A stretch of 64,000 nt of DNA from NCBI RefSeq assembly GCF_031755915.1, contig NC_083379.1, positions 22,940,001 through 23,004,000 of the forward strand. The letters are read 5' to 3'. Shown one piece after another: positions 46,286 to 58,547 of the stretch; positions within the stretch are counted from its first letter, which is position 1; each line of letters begins with the position of its first letter. The notes beneath the pieces were generated by a model. It did no database searches and was not told the DNA's origin. It saw nothing but the letters and a program-made list of their open reading frames with translations. Both the position numbers and the translations under genes were made by a program. The stretch is from Ziziphus jujuba. Taxonomy: Eukaryota > Streptophyta > Magnoliopsida > Rosales > Rhamnaceae.

Positions 46286-46900
46286 AAATTGTGGATATGG
46301 TTAAGTTGAATAGTTGTGGTGATGATGCCATTCAATTGAGATTGTTTCCTTTATGTTTGAAGGATAAAGTTCTTAATTGGTTACGCACTCTACAACTGCA
46401 CTCTACAACTAGGTTCTATTACATGGGGGGAGATGGTAGATAAATTCATGAACAAATTCTTTCCACCTCCTAAGTCTTCATAATTGAGATGCAAGTTATC
46501 CAATTCAAGTAAAAGGATTGTAAAACATTGCACGAGAAATAGGAAAGATTTAAAGATTTATTGAGGAGATGTCTCTAACATGGTTATGAAGATTGGGTGC
46601 TTATCAATATTTTCAAAAATGGATTATATAATCAAACTAACTTCGTTGTTGATAACTCAAGTGGAGGTTCTTTTACAAAGAAGACGACTGATGAAGTATT
46701 TTCTTTGTTTGAAGAGTTAGCTTCTAATTCTTATAATTTGTTGATTGATTGAAAACAATTCAACTTTTAGAAAAAGCTAGAAGCTTGATTGATTCTGTAA
46801 GTCTACGGGTCATTCAAGTAATAAAATGAATGAGAAGCCTATCACTGTTACAAAGGATTGATTAGAATTGCAAAATTAGACTATTTACCATAATAATCAT
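46286..46900 (+). pseudogene. Athila-like gag, right part
   Basis: Continues the gag cut at 34368: LQIVDMVKLNSCGDDAIQLR, LFPLCLKDKVLNWLRTL, then ERFKDLLRRC, YEDWVLINIFKNGLYNQT and a DNSSGGSFTKKTTDEVFSLF segment, in several frames. This is the Athila/Tat-type gag core (compare the copy at 49260-49460). From about 46790 the text is unrecognisable. Confidence 0.75.
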
Positions 46901-48646
46901 GATCTAAATTTATTTATGCCACCAAACATATAGAAATTAATCTAAATACTAAATACTGGGATAATATAGTCAAATTAGTGAGCAATCTATTTAATAAAAT
47001 AGCCTATTTAAGCTTAACTATTTATTTGATTTCTTAAGTTTTTGGTTATTCTTTATATGTTTTGTTCTCTTTTTATATAAAATACTTCAATTATGGTTTT
47101 TGAAGATTATTTGATGAATATTGATTTTTTTTTTTTTTTAGCTTATTTGGAGTAACTTTTTGAGAGATAAACTAAAGGCATGAAGATAAAGCCTTATAGA
47201 AGCTAAGTTGGTGTGACCACTTCTTCTAAATTGGTATACATGCCGCATTTAAGCATCAAAGAGAGAAAATCCAGCAATTATGGCATCCCCACTGCAATCT
47301 AGCAAGGACAAGGAAAGAAAGTGGCCAATTCGACCTACATAAGGAGCCTTTTATCGAACTTAAATGTTGACTCTTGAAGGTCAAGGCTAGGTTATTAATG
47401 AGTGATATGACTTTCATAAGCTTAATTTTGAGATATCCTTGTGATGAATATTAAAACGGGGAGAATTAGCAATCAAAGGTAAAGATTAAAGAACACTCTC
47501 GAGAAATGGCTATATATCTACCTATGAAGGCTAAGCCATCAGTCTTTTTGGGTGGGAGGGGGGAGGGGGGGGGATTAATTAGGAGATACAACAATTTAAA
47601 GCAAAAAAAGATTTTTGTAGTGAGAGAAGCCCTAAAGTTTGAGTACTTGAAGAGTGCAAGGCTTTTGGTTTGCTTGGAGGAGTCACCACCTATAAATAGT
47701 CTCTTAATCTCTTTATTTTATTTTTTTAATATTTTGTAATAGAACTCTTGTATTTTGTTGAAAAATGGTTAAATCTATGAGATCCTATCTTGTTTTGGTT
47801 TTCGTTGTTTCTATTTCTATGAGAGGTTAGATCTTTGATCTAGGACCTTGATGGATCTCAAATTATGTTTGTGATGGATTGATTTGGTTTATTAATGGTA
47901 TAATTTCTATCCAATTTTTTGTATTTTTCTTGAATCAATTGAAGAACCTCCATAATTATATGGATAAATTAGTTGGATGTTGCTAAATTGAAAAATTTAT
48001 GCTTGGGTAAATCTAATTTGGTTGATTGAGAAGAAAAAATACAACTTAAGAGATATTATGAGATTGAGAAAGCCTATTTAAGTCTTGGCATTCTTAAATT
48101 TAGCTTTAATTGAGTTTTAATAATAAATTTAGCTTGGGTAATTGAAAGGGAAATCAATTGCGTAGTTATTTGGTAGAATTAGGAAGAAATTCCAATTTCA
48201 GTAAATTTCTATATATTTTATTAGACTTAAGAAAGGGAATAAATGAATTTAAAAACCTTTTGTTGATAATTGGGGAATAAATTAGTCATTAATAACAAAA
48301 TTGAAAAGTCATTTGTGTGGTCCAAGGTAAAATCATGGTGTTAGAACTTTTATTCATAAATTTAAATTGCAATTTGTATGTTATTGGTTGTATTTTGCTT
48401 TATTTTAGTTCTGAATTTAGTTCATAGTTTATTCTGAATTGTTTTGTAGATAATTTTTTTTGAGAAAGTTAATTAGTGAAAGACATTAATTCTTCTTTGT
48501 AACGAACCGATTACAAACATTGTATCAATATCCATGGGAAGGATCTCATACTCATTACTTAAACTATATGTGCTTTTGCAAGAATTAAAGCAATCAAGTT
48601 TTTCACTTAATTGACTGGGAATTTTAGTTATGTTGATCATCAATCA
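46901..48646 (+). mobile_element. Second Athila-like LTR (start uncertain)
   Basis: It ends ATCAATCA at 48646, two-thirds of a helical turn before the PBS. It is collinear with 32100-33885 (TTAGATCTTTGATCTAGG near 47826; GAAAGGGAATAAATGAATTT near 48230). It may be the 3' LTR of the split Athila copy, the 5' LTR of the next gag, or both in an LTR-internal-LTR-internal array. A G-rich run lies at 47550-47572. Confidence 0.6.
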
Positions 48647-48652
48647 AGTTTT

Positions 48653-48675
48653 TGGCATCGTTACCAAGGATTGGA
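48653..48675 (+). other. Primer binding site, tRNA-Asp type (degenerate)
   Basis: TGGCATCGTTACCAAGGATT, close to the TGGCGCCGTTGCCGGGGA type. It is the same arrangement as at 33892. Confidence 0.72.
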
Positions 48676-48818
48676 TGAGATTTTTGGTTTTCAAAGTTTT
48701 ATTTTTTCCAATATTAGACTTAAGATAGTCAATTTTAGTTTAGGACCATTTTCCTTTTTGTTCATCTTTGTTTCCATCTTTATATCCTTTTTATTTTTAT
48801 TTCCAAGAAGAAGCCACG

Positions 48819-49505
48819 GTGAAGGAAAACAATAACAACGAAGCGTCACCACAACCTCATTCTATTTGAGATTATTTCAAGCCATCGACATTTGAGCATC
48901 TTTTCGGAATTCCTACACAGCCTATCAATGTAAACATTATTGATTTGAAAATTGCTTTGATTACAATGGTGCTACAAAATCAATTTGTGGTTTTGTTAGT
49001 GAGGATCCAAATGCCCATCTTGCCATGTTTTTACAAGTTGCGTATATGGTCAAGCTAAATAAAGTTGGAGATGATGCAATTCAGTTGAGGTTACTTTGTT
49101 TTTCTTTAAGGGATAAAGCTCTTAATTGATTATACACTCCACAAACCATGTTCTATCACTTAATGGGAGGAAATATGGTAGAAATTTTTGAACAAGTTCT
49201 TTCCACCTTGAAGTATTCACAATTAAAGAGTCAAATTAGTCAATTCAAGCAACAAGATTGTGAGCCATTACATGAGATGTGGGAAAAAGATTCAAAGATT
49301 TGTTAAGGAGATGTGCACAACATCATTATGAAAATTGGATGCTTATTGATATTTTCTATAATGGATTACGTGGTCAAACAAAATATATTGTTGATAGCTC
49401 AAGTGAAGGATCTTTTTTTAAGAAAAAGATTGAAGAAGCTTTTGCATTGTGTTTAAGGATAGTGTCTTACAAGCATATTCATTGTAAATATATTGCTAAT
49501 TATTA
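48819..49505 (+). pseudogene. Second Athila-like gag (degenerate)
   Basis: KENNNNEASPQPHSI, STFEHLFGIPTQPINVN, MVLQNQF, then in the open stretch 49279-49506 KRFKDLLRRCAQHHYENWML and IDIFYNGLRGQTKYIVDSSS. It has many stops. It ends at about 49505 in an unrelated AT-rich repeat. Confidence 0.75.
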
Positions 49506-49897
49506 AATAAAATTATATTTGTTTTTATATTTGTGAGCATGAAAATTTCAAGATTATTAATGTGACCTTAAACTTGATACATAATAATTATATATGTGAG
49601 TATTAAGTTTAAGGACATAATCTAAAATAATTCATAATTAATAATTAAAGTATTGTGATCTTTAATTAATCAAAATTATTGGTATGGTCCATCACCATCA
49701 AGAATAGAATAGTTTTATCCAAACTATTAATGTAGTGACATTAAAATCGAGGTACTTTATATAATTAAATTATACGGCATTGGACCAGATTATTATTGAA
49801 TATTTCATAATTTCTGTTATGTATAAAATATTCATATTTATCAATTTGATTATCACATATGGAATAATCTTAATTCTGAATATTTAACAAACTCCTA
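49506..49897. other. Unassigned AT-rich repeat-like sequence
   Basis: No gene. The wording (AAGTTTAAGGACATAATCTA and similar) suggests a retrotransposon LTR fragment of a different family, unassigned. Confidence 0.35.
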
Positions 49898-50500
49898 CGA
49901 TACGAACTAGGTAGACACGCGTCTAAACCCGTATTATATTATACCGGATCTTAATTAAGTTTAGATTTTAATGAATTGACCTCAACCCCTAACCAACCTA
50001 TGATTAGAAACCTTGGTATAATGAAGACGCCACAATAAGTGATTGGTATCCTATTGATAAGTCAAAACTAAAATACACACTCTAATGGTGTTTTAGGTGT
50101 TCAAAGAGAACAAAGAGAAATTCAATCTCACAAAATAATTTCTTAATATTATTGAAGGTGTGTTCTTCCTCTACAATAAGCCCTTAAATAGGCTAAATTT
50201 ACAAACAATAAAACCCTAAAAATTGAAGCAAAAACCGACCACCAAAGAATAGGAAACCTAGCTTGGCCGAAATTTATCTACTTTCCTAAATTAATTTGGA
50301 TTAATTAATTCTTTTATTTTGAATTAGAAATTAATTAATTTACAATGAAAATAATAAAATAATAACTTTGCTAAGTTGATTTGTCCAACAAATAAACAAA
50401 TAAAAACCCAATAAAAAACTAATTTCCTAAAACAAAAAGTCAAATCAAATTAGAAAACTAAAATACTATCTTTTTGACTAAGTTGTCTTTAACCAATCTA
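49898..50500 (-). mobile_element. Truncated gypsy LTR (LTR16)
   Basis: The 3' half of a family LTR in reverse: CGATACGAACTAGG (first base mutated) through the AATTAATT block, ending at about 50500 before the pol-tail region. It is the rightmost copy of the family in the window. Confidence 0.85.
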
Positions 50501-52291
50501 TGCACCATATGTCAGTATACGCTTCTTCCAAATTCCATCCAAAAACACCTTCTTTATTTTCATTTTATTTATAATTTATTTATTTATTTATTATTTTACC
50601 TTTTATTTTTATACCCAAATATATATAAAATTAATTTTTAATATAACAATCAAACCATTGATAAAATGATATATGGTAATAATTTTGAAATAAATTTAAA
50701 ATAAATAAAATATTTCATTTTATTCTATTTACCAAATAAGTCAAATACGTAAAATGTGTTTGCACGTATATAGTTTCCTTAATTAAATATATTTTAAATA
50801 TTTTTATATATACAAATATAGTTACATAGAAATTAATAAAGATATCTTTTATTTGGATATAAAAATATAATATCATAAATAATAATTGTTAAACATAGCA
50901 AAATAAGATTTATTTTCAAAACAAATTATTTGATCTTATTTTATTACCAATCAATATATATTTTTTATTATTATATTATATAAATGGCTGAGGAATACCA
51001 GATTTTAATTAAGTGTATTCGGACCAATGGGGAAGATCTTGAAGATCATTACACAAGAATGCAAGTATTACCCTTTTTAAATTATATATATTTTTATTCT
51101 TATTATTATAATATTATATTATATTATATTATAGTATAGTATATTATATTATCTATATAATATATATAAAAAAAGAAGAGTCAATGACACGTGTTATCGT
51201 AATGTTTTTTTAAATTTTCTCCAAAATTATCAATAAAATAAAATATCATCTTTTTTTATTATTATTTATGATCTTATTAAAATATTAATCAACACCAAAT
51301 TGAACAGCTATTTAAAACATGAGTTTTTTTACCTTTTATGATTGTATCCAAAAATATATAAATCTATTATGACCACCATTATATATATGACATAGAGTAT
51401 ATATATATATATAATAGATTTGGATGTGAATTGAAAGAGTATAATATAACCTTCTCTTGGTTGTACACAAAAATATATATTTTATTATTATAATATTATA
51501 TATGCCATAAAGTGCATTTGCATATATATGGTTCCCTTAATCAAATGTATTTTAAATATTTTTATATATACAAATGTGATTATATGGAAATTAATAAACA
51601 TATTTCCTTATTTTGACACAAAAATTTTCATAAATAATATAATTTTATTTTATCAATAAAAAATTTGAGATATCCTTTTTAGAATAGAACTGTTAAACAT
51701 GGTAAATTGAGATTTATATTCAAAATAAATTATTTGATTTAATTTTATTTACCAAATAAGTTAAATACATTTGGTTATAAATTAGTAAGTGTCACTTTCC
51801 GGTTATTTAAAATTTCAATGTTAAATATTTTAATGGTTTTTATTCTTTTATATTTATATTTTAGTTATTAATATTATTAAAGTCTTTTTTGTTTTTTTTG
51901 TTTTTTTTTTATTTTTGAAAACCGATAGCTACATGAGAAAACCAAGAACTGACTGAGAAAAAAATGTTTTTGGGGGCTTCAATTGAAACTAGCTAATTGA
52001 TGGAAAAAAGTGATTGGTTTTATGATTTTTGTTTTTGGTTTTTTTTTTTTTTTGGTTTATTATTATTAATATTTTGTTTTCTTTTTCTCAGGGAATTGCT
52101 GAAAGGAATGTTAGTGTGCATTTCCTCCTCATGTTTCTGTTAAAGCCTAAACGGTAGGAAAGTGATTATGTGTTTAAAATGATGGTAATTTGGAAAAAAA
52201 AATCTAAGTATTTTATTATTGTTTTTTAAAATAATTTTAAAATGTTTAATTGGATACTTATTTCCCAAAAAAAAAAAAAAAAGTTTATTAG
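50501..52291. other. AT-rich intergenic DNA with a diverged segmental repeat
   Basis: No gene. Two related segments (about 50720-50960 and 51490-51780) share long stretches such as TATTTTAAATATTTTTATAT in the same order. A Helitron-like 5' end lies at 51152. Poly-T runs lie at 51890-51912 and 52035-52055. Confidence 0.6.
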
Positions 52292-52725
52292 TGTGACAGC
52301 TCAAACTACCTGCATAAAATATTGTCCTCTTTGGGCCTGGGGAATCATCTTACAATCTAGCCTCAAAGTTTTTAAAAGGTCTCTCAAGGACAATCCAGCC
52401 CTCAAGGTTTTTAAAAGGCCTCTTAAGGGAAAGGTATCCACACTCACTTATAAGGAATATTTCGTTCCCCTTTCCAACCGATGTGGGACTTCACAATCCA
52501 CCCTCCTTGGGGCCCAGCATCCTCGCTGGCACACCGATCCGGATCCAGCTCTGATACCATCTGTGACAGCCCAGACCATCCGCATGAGATATTGTTCTCT
52601 TTGAGCTTGGGAATCCTCTTATAACCCAGCCTTCAAGGTTTTAAAAGGCCTCTAAAGGGAAAGGTATCCATATCCACTTATAAGGAGTGTTTCGTTCCCC
52701 TTTCCAACCGATATGGGACTTTACA
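52292..52725 (-). mobile_element. Complete TRIM element with target duplication ATTAG/ATTGG
   Basis: Two short LTRs (52292-52495, 204 bp; 52562-52725, 164 bp), both TGTGACAGC to ACA, surround a 66-bp internal region. A reverse tRNA-Met PBS (AGCTCTGATACCA, 52548-52560) touches the right LTR, so the element reads on the minus strand. Flanks ATTAG (52287-52291) and ATTGG (52726-52730) differ by one base. It has no coding capacity and depends on other elements. The LTR wording (TTCGTTCCCCTTTCCAACCG, GATGTGGGACTTCACA) is widespread in dicots. Confidence 0.9.
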
Positions 52726-53096
52726 ATTGGAGACTTGGAGTTGTTAGAAAAAATTAAATATCTAATTAGAGAAAAGAAAAAAATGCTGAAATAATTTTTT
52801 TTAAATTGATAAGATGATTTTTATAATCTTATAAAGTACTAATGGTATATATCTTCTTTTTTTCTTTTTCTTTTTTTTTCCCATCTTTTACTTCCTTTTC
52901 GTTTTAGTTTTGGTAGAAAAAGATGGAGGCATACTATATGCTCACATACCTAATGACATAAATTAAACCAATTGTACTTGTCATCAAAAAATAAAAAATA
53001 AAAAGAAATAAGAAGCATTTTTGGTTGTTAGTAAGTTTGCTTGAAATTAATTTTAAATATTTTTTTTTAAATTTAAATTAGATTTATAAATTAGAA
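52726..53096. other. AT-rich intergenic DNA
   Basis: No gene, repeat family or RNA recognised. Confidence 0.5.
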
Positions 53097-53548
53097 TCTA
53101 TATAATATATAAAAGTATGATAGTTAGTACTACGTATTGTCATAATGTTTATAGAGATGATGGCATCATCAAGTAGTCAGGTCAATGGGCACAACATTAG
53201 ACAGTATCAATTTTCAACTTAATTCAAATAATGAAGAAAAAAGCTTTTAATTTGAAATGATGGCTTAATTGTAGAAATTGAGAAAAATTCACATTCATTA
53301 TTGAGAATAATATTTGTATCTTTATAAAATTTGAAGGTCTTCACCTATAAATAGATAATGAAGCAAGTGATCTTTAATTCCCAATCAATCAGATATATAA
53401 CTATTGAATAATATTTCTTCTTTAATTTTAATTTTTGTTATAATAAAAATCATACAGTTAATTAATTTGATTCGATTTGAATATAATTAATTTTTTAAAT
53501 CATCTATTGCGATTATATGTACCGTACATCGTACGGGATCAATACTAG
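53097..53548 (+). mobile_element. Non-autonomous Helitron-like element (candidate)
   Basis: It starts TCTATATAATATATAAAAG, the TC-type plant Helitron 5' end, and ends with a hairpin (CCGTAC-ATC-GTACGG, 53523-53537) seven bases before CTAG (53545-53548). The flanking bases are A and T, as expected for insertion between A and T without duplication. At 452 bp it has no Rep/helicase. Definition rests on termini only. Confidence 0.7.
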
Positions 53549-56500
53549 TCAATTAAACACTATTATATCACCTACCACATATGAAATATAAATTTGATAA
53601 AGATTTTGGTAAGCCTAGCATTACTGTCTCTAACGTTATCCATAAATAGTTTCCAAGGAAAATAATCTTCAACGATATATAAAAATCAAAAGAAAAATCA
53701 ACACGTTATAAAACCACACCTTATACGGCCATATCAAAGGTTGTCAGACGTATTAAACTTCTCACAGGACTTTACCTTCATTTGTAGGATTTTCTTTCTT
53801 CTTCTTGTTTTTCTTTTTTTTTTTTTTTCCCCCCTTCTTCTCTGACGATCTGCATCAGAGATACCATCAAGCACTATATAAAGTTACAACCATTATTACA
53901 TTTGACATTCTTTCTTGAAGTTACATAGTTTGATCACATAATATTCTCTCCCACTAAAATCCAATTGGAATCAATCATGTAAAAGAATCAAAACTCACAG
54001 TGCCTTCGATATCAAATCTTCTTTGCATTTTCTGCAAACCGGCTTAAGATAAAAAAAAATTATAATAATAATGATAAAAAAAAAAAAAAAAAAAAAAGAA
54101 ATCTGTGTCACTTTCATATAAATGTAGTTTGGTAAAAATTAACTGCAATCTTAAATTTTCAACAGCTAAACCTAGCTATCATAAGCAGTAGTGCAGTACC
54201 AGTCCCAAAATCCAGGAAAGGCATACAGATTTTCTGCACTCGTTTTCCCTCTTGCTTATGCTTAAAACATGCAGTTGGGTTTTCCTGTCGTAATCAAACA
54301 ATGACTTATAGTGGAGATTCCAAAAGCCTTAGGAATTAAAAAATGTTTTAGAATGTCAATTCATGGGAATTGCAATTTCCGAAACGTGTCTAGTGGCTGC
54401 ATCTAGCATTTTCACTCATAAATGGAGTCTCTACCATGGCAGCTAGCTCTTCGAAACACAAAGGGATAAACCTCCTTTTCTTCCTTTTAAGTTATGCACT
54501 AAAAATATAATTGTGGTCCCTTCTGCCCTTTACACCACTTACCGTATGTAGTTTATATAAATGAGAATTGGATTCACCTCTCATTTTCACTTTATTATTA
54601 TTATTATTATTATTATTATAACGATTAAATACACTTAGACGTCTTTATAGTATTACATTTTAAACTATAAAAAATCTGACGTTTTGCTCTAAGCTATTGC
54701 TTTTTGTTATTTTTGGTACAAGTATACTCTTCGACCTACAAATTTAATAAAATTATCGAAATACAACTTATATAATTTTGTTTGGAAGCTCTTTTGTTTT
54801 GTTTTCTTTCATTTATTACTAGGGTGTATGCTTTATTTTGACAAATGTATTATATAAAATTGTATGATTGAATTAGAGGACAAAAATAGTTCAGTGTATA
54901 ATTTGATTTTTTTTGTTTTCCAATTTTGAGGGCTAGATAAAAACATAAAATACATAGTTCAATCTGGTAAAGTGTAATTAATTCTTATTATAATTCTTTT
55001 TTTCTATTATGCATATTTGGAAATGAGAATAACTTCAATGTAAGTGTCAAAAAAAATACATGTGATAATTTGGTGCACTGAATTTAGTACCTTCCATCAA
55101 AATAATCTAGTTTAGTTCTTAGAAAGAGGGATACCATATGATAATAAAAAAATTTGAAAAAAAAAGAAAAAAAGAAAAAGGGTTAAAAGTCTTGGCAAAT
55201 AAATAAATAAAAACAAAAAACAAAACAAAAGCTAAAAGGCTCCTTTTTTCTCGTGTCCTACAAAAAACCAAGATATTTTAAATTATCATTTTTGTTCCTC
55301 AAGGACCAAAGATATGCATTGGGTTTCGGCTTGCATACATTACACAAAAAATACTATCATTATTATTATTTCCAAATACCATCTTTACAGGGGCTTTTCT
55401 TCCATCACGTTTTAATAAGGCTAGGGAAGTCTATATCAGGGTCTTTGTGACTTTTGCTGAACATATATTTGTAATATTTTTTTTCTTAATCTATTTTATT
55501 TTTGCTTGCTAGAGCTTGAATTTTTTGGAGGTGCCAATTGGAATGCTTGTTTTCCATTCCGCTTCACGTAATTTATTTTGACTATTTACAAATACCATAA
55601 GGTACTCATCTTGGCTTTAAAATCTCTTAAAAAAAATATCATTTTATCGGTCAAACTATAGAACCGGACGGACAGCAGAATTTTATTTTTTAAAATATCA
55701 AAACACTTCTGTCCAAAACATCTTTCTGATGGAGTATTTTATGAATTTATTTGAGAAAAACAATAAAGTGATTTTAATGGAAATTAAAACAACATTCGAA
55801 CAGACTCAAAAGAATAAGAAAGAACAGAGTTCAACATATTCAGTTCTTATAGGTGCAAACAAAATAATAATAATAATAATCCGATTTTAAATTTCACACC
55901 TAGAACATTTGGTTTTTTACCGTTCAAAAAATTAAGATATTAAAATAGTTTGATGGTTCAAATTTGGGGCAACCAAATATGATTTATTTTTTTTTTTTTT
56001 AAATTGGCAACCAAAGAGTTTTTTTTTTTGGTAAATTGCAACCAAAGATGTTCGTAGAGCATAAAAGATACTGTAGTGTTGAAAAAATAAAAATTTTATA
56101 ATTTAAAACTAAAAATGAGTGTTTTTGTTAACATCTTTTTTTTATTATTATATTGTTTAGTTTCCAAAGCAAACCAATCCCCTAAGAAATCCGGAAAGTT
56201 TGTCGTTTGGAATAAACCAAGTTAGTCAAAAGGAACTTATTAGTTTGTATCATATAATAAAGAATCAATGTGGAAAAATGGAATTTGGGAGTGCACGTCC
56301 CTGTACGATGATGTACTTAATTATTTGTACAGTATAACTCAAATATGATATAAATTTATGACATAATCCAATGGGTCATGGACCTGCAAAGGGCAATATC
56401 AGAATAACGAAGAAAGAAAAAGGGTGAAATAGTAAAAGAGAAAGAAAGGAGAGAGGTTGGACTTGTACCTATAAAAGAAGAAGCATCAAAGGAACATGAT

Positions 56501-58248
56501 AAGTTTGGTTAAAAAAATAAAATAAAATAAATCACTGTTTAATTAATGAATATGCGCAGATTAAATGCGCCACTTCCAAAGGACCAAAATCTAAGATAAG
56601 TTTGGTTAAAAAAATAAAATTAAATTAATCACTGTTTAATGAGTGAATATGTGCAGATTAAATGCACCGCTTCCAAAGGAAGCGGTATACATATTATTAA
56701 TAATAATGATAATAATAATAATATAATAATAATAGTGATGAAATAGTACACTAACCGTAGTCAGCCTCAATGGGCCTCTATAAAGTCAATGGGAAATTTT
56801 GAACCTCTTTTTGACAATTTCTCTCTCTCTAGACTGTCCCACCATGTTGCCCAAAATTCCAAACACCTCCAATGACATGTTACCAGTTGGAGTTCTTCTC
56901 CACTCAATCCCACGAGCTTTCCGAGAGCGTGTTGCAGTTGCCCGGCATTTCCTGCAAGCACCCATGACGTGGATATTTTACATGGTGGCTGGCTATGCTT
57001 TTTTAATTCATTTCTTTGTTTATGCACCTAGTCAATCACTGTGACGATGTTTTGAATAGATTTTTTTTTATCAAAATTTATATTATTAGTTTTTAAATCA
57101 TTAATATTTAAAGTATTTATAAGTTTTTTGTAAAAAATATATTTATAATTTAAATAAATTTAATAAAATATTAAAATTTTAAATGATAAAGTGATTTTTA
57201 TCAAAATTATATAAATTTTAAATTTATTTTAAAATATCAATAATTAAAAAGAAATTAATAAGGAGTGTTAGATTTTGATGTCTTTCCATCGATATGGTTT
57301 TGATGTGAATAGTTATATATACATATTGATTTGAATTTGAATTTTTTGAAAACTTATTAAAGGCATTATATATAATATTAAAAGAAGTTATTAATTTTTT
57401 TGAACGGAAGTTAAAATTATAAATTTCTATAAATGAAAGTTGAAAATGCAAAAGTAACTAAAAGTTATATGAACGGTGTACTATTGAATGAAATTACATT
57501 AAATGATTGAGATGTTGGTTATTTGGATTTTTTTTTTTTTTGATAGAGCTTAATGGTTATTTGGATGGTAGAACATTCTTTATTTTGTAGTTTTATTTTC
57601 ATTTTTTGAGACATATGTTAAATTGGGAGAGAGGATGATTTTTTAATCCCCAGCCAATTGATCTAACTCATTATTTGGAAGTTATCATGTTATGTAGGTT
57701 ATCCCACAAAAATTGATGGTAGATGATTGACGATCCTACTAAAATAATAAGTAACAAATGATATATCTATATATATATATATACACACCTTCCGTGGATT
57801 ATATATATAATTTGTTTTTTTAATATATATATATATATATGATTGGTTAAGTAAAAATAAATGGTTATAAATGATATATCATTTATTATTAACAAACTGG
57901 TTTTTAATTAATAGGTAAATTATAGAATATTAGTTGGAACCAATTTTGTATTTTGACCATCCAATTACCTCTAAGATTAATCCACAAAAGGTAGTCAGAG
58001 AAACCAACATGTTTCATTACCTTATATTCCAACAAGTATATTCGTAAGAAATTTAACAATAACTAAAATGTCCTTTTGAATCAACAAAACAAATCTCGTC
58101 CCACCTCATACACACATTAATTGAGCCAAATGTTTAGAATCACAAATATTTTGGAAAATTCTATTCAAATTTAGGGGGAAAAAAAGTTCCGACAATATTT
58201 TTCACTATGATTAAATTTGCTTTCAAATAATTTAGTGGTAATTATAAA
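53549..58248. other. AT-rich intergenic DNA, no convincing gene
   Basis: Microsatellites occur at 54592-54620 (TTA), 55866-55883 (AAT), 56697-56740 (AAT-type), 57765-57786 (TA) and 57820-57840 (TA). A tandem 97-bp duplication is at 56498-56690. The short frames at 56767-57044 on both strands overlap one another and match nothing I recognise. The VQ gene promoter should lie in the last kilobase. Confidence 0.55.
56498..56681. repeat. 97-bp tandem duplication
   Basis: Copies at 56498-56594 and 56595-about 56681 share GATAAGTTTGGTTAAAAAAA and AATCACTGTTTAAT, then CAGATTAAATGC and CTTCCAAAGGA, with about ten differences. Confidence 0.9.
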
Positions 58249-58274
58249 ATAATAATAATAATAATAATAATAAT
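58249..58274. repeat. AAT microsatellite upstream of the VQ gene
   Basis: About nine AAT units, 270 bases before the start codon. Confidence 0.9.
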
Positions 58275-58419
58275 TTGGTGTAGAGCGTGTGCGACATGCA
58301 CTTAACAGGAAGCGTGAGAATTGCTTGAAACAGGGAACCCGAAGTCCCCACCAAAACATTTCTTACCAAACCAAAGAAAGTAACAGAGTCTCATCATCTC
58401 ATCTAATCTCATCAAAGTC

Positions 58420-58495
58420 TCTTCTTCAACCATTTCTCTCTCTCCCTCCTTCCTCCTCTCTTCTTCTTTCTCCTTCAATTTTTCTCTCTCTGTAG
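58420..58495 (+). promoter_or_regulatory. CT-rich leader tract of the VQ gene
   Basis: A pyrimidine-rich stretch (CTCTCTCTCC, TTCTTCTTTCTCC) 55-130 bases before the ATG. Such Y-patches and CT tracts are common in plant core promoters and 5' UTRs. No clear TATA box is visible at the usual distance. Confidence 0.5.
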
Positions 58496-58547
58496 AGAAT
58501 CAGAAAAAGAAAAAAGGGAAAAAAACAAAAAATATTCAGACTCATCA

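Noticed and set aside
56767..57044. Overlapping open frames of 81 and 86 residues
   Set aside because: They overlap on opposite strands, no domain is recognised, and there is no supporting gene structure.
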